Shown here in pieces: positions 5,217 through 5,524 of a stretch of DNA of 5,524 nucleotides. Made by a program: the position numbers and the translations under genes. The stretch is from contig JACCUV010000139.1 in NCBI GenBank assembly GCA_013698495.1, positions 1-5,524 on the forward strand. Direction: 5' to 3'. Origin of the DNA: Chloroflexia bacterium (GTDB lineage: Bacteria > Chloroflexota > Chloroflexia > Thermomicrobiales > UBA6265). The notes beneath the pieces were generated by a model, which was given only the letters and a program-made list of their open reading frames with translations, did no database searches and was not told where the DNA came from. Position 1 is the stretch's first letter; the number at the start of each line of letters is the position of its first letter.

Positions 5217-5524
5217 GAGTTCGCCCGCAAACCTTCCCGCCATCGAACAGCGAGAGCGCAACGGAGCCCGGCCCTCGCGCCGCGGCAAGGAATCGTCGGA
5301 TTGACCCGACATCTGTGCCTGAAGGATGACCTGAGGACTTGCGATACCTCCACTTATATGAGAAGATTCTCGTATTGCGTCTCGAACGTACCCGGAGCGA
5401 GCGGCCGCCGCAAGCTGGATTGTTGCGGCCCGTCCATTTCCACTATTGAAGTTGACGACGCTCATCGTGGATTCCCGGGGTAACGCGTTCGCCGCGGTTG
5501 TACCGGGCAGGTTCGCCTGGGATG
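5217..5524. other. Unassigned right end of the window
   Basis: No gene here is convincing. On the - strand one frame is open from the window edge to a stop at 5205. Its first 40 or so codons (including PGTTAANALPREST and VVNFNSGNGRAATIQLA) look protein-like with GC-rich third bases, but the rest does not. It could be the tail of a gene entering from the right, possibly decayed. On the + strand a frame is open from 5362 to the edge, with possible TTG or GTG starts at 5446, 5452 and 5467 but no ribosome site. Confidence 0.3.
5356..5375. repeat. AT-rich imperfect palindrome
   Basis: ATATGAGAA (5356-5364) and TTCTCGTAT (5367-5375) match as an inverted repeat at eight of nine positions around GA, and the ninth would be a G-U pair in RNA. 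It stands out as AT-rich in a GC-rich background, which fits a protein-binding site. No partner promoter was found. Confidence 0.4.

Noticed and set aside
5215..5304. Short + strand peptide starting ATG at 5215
   Set aside because: Its ATG overlaps the -10 element, so it would lie upstream of the transcript start if the promoter is real. No ribosome site precedes it.
1..5461. Similar strings at the two ends of the window (ATTGAAGTCGACGGC at 1 and ATTGAAGTTGACGAC at 5445)
   Set aside because: The similarity covers about 15 bases and does not continue on either side, so it is too short to support a duplication or an attachment site.
5115..5483. Open frame of 122 codons on the + strand
   Set aside because: It spans the promoter-like palindrome and both palindromic sites, has scattered Cys and Arg without a domain, and has no ribosome site.

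Overview
The window reads like GC-rich bacterial chromosome, most likely from the Chloroflexota (Thermomicrobia/Sphaerobacter-type lineage). This is inferred from style: Pro-Thr-Ala-Thr linkers on a surface protein, a Tat-type signal on a protein of unknown function, a small secreted protein resembling one I associate with that group, and loose gene packing with 100-400 bp gaps. No rRNA, tRNA, CRISPR array, transposase or phage gene was found, so the lineage call is provisional.

Layout from left to right. (1) Positions 1-414, + strand: the C-terminal part of a secreted protein with a PTAT-rich stalk and an LPDTG wall-sorting signal. A strong hairpin follows at 474-499. (2) Positions 768-2216, - strand: a two-domain protein that joins a sugar-phosphate isomerase/epimerase (AP endonuclease 2-type) TIM barrel to a C-terminal DUF309 helical domain. 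Its start is uncertain, and a short hairpin overlaps its stop codon. (3) Positions 2217-2608: a divergent intergenic region with repeated TGGCGA words and a possible + strand promoter. (4) Positions 2609-3529, + strand: a Tat-exported protein of unknown function that looks like an (alpha/beta) barrel. (5) Positions 3876-4544, + strand: a small secreted protein with two cysteines and a very acidic Asp/Gly tail. (6) Positions 4662-5099, - strand: a DCC-family (DUF393) thiol-disulfide oxidoreductase-like protein, convergent with gene 5. (7) Positions 5100-5524: no confident gene. This stretch holds a perfect 8-bp inverted repeat lying inside a good sigma70-type promoter match, and a second, AT-rich palindrome.

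The genes do not form an evident operon: strands alternate and the spacers are long. Three products (the LPXTG protein, the Tat protein and the acidic-tail protein) act outside the membrane. The isomerase-DUF309 fusion and the DCC protein show no export signal and are presumably cytoplasmic. No pathway linking them can be read from the sequence. The observations most worth following are the isomerase-DUF309 fusion and the palindromic promoter near 5200.
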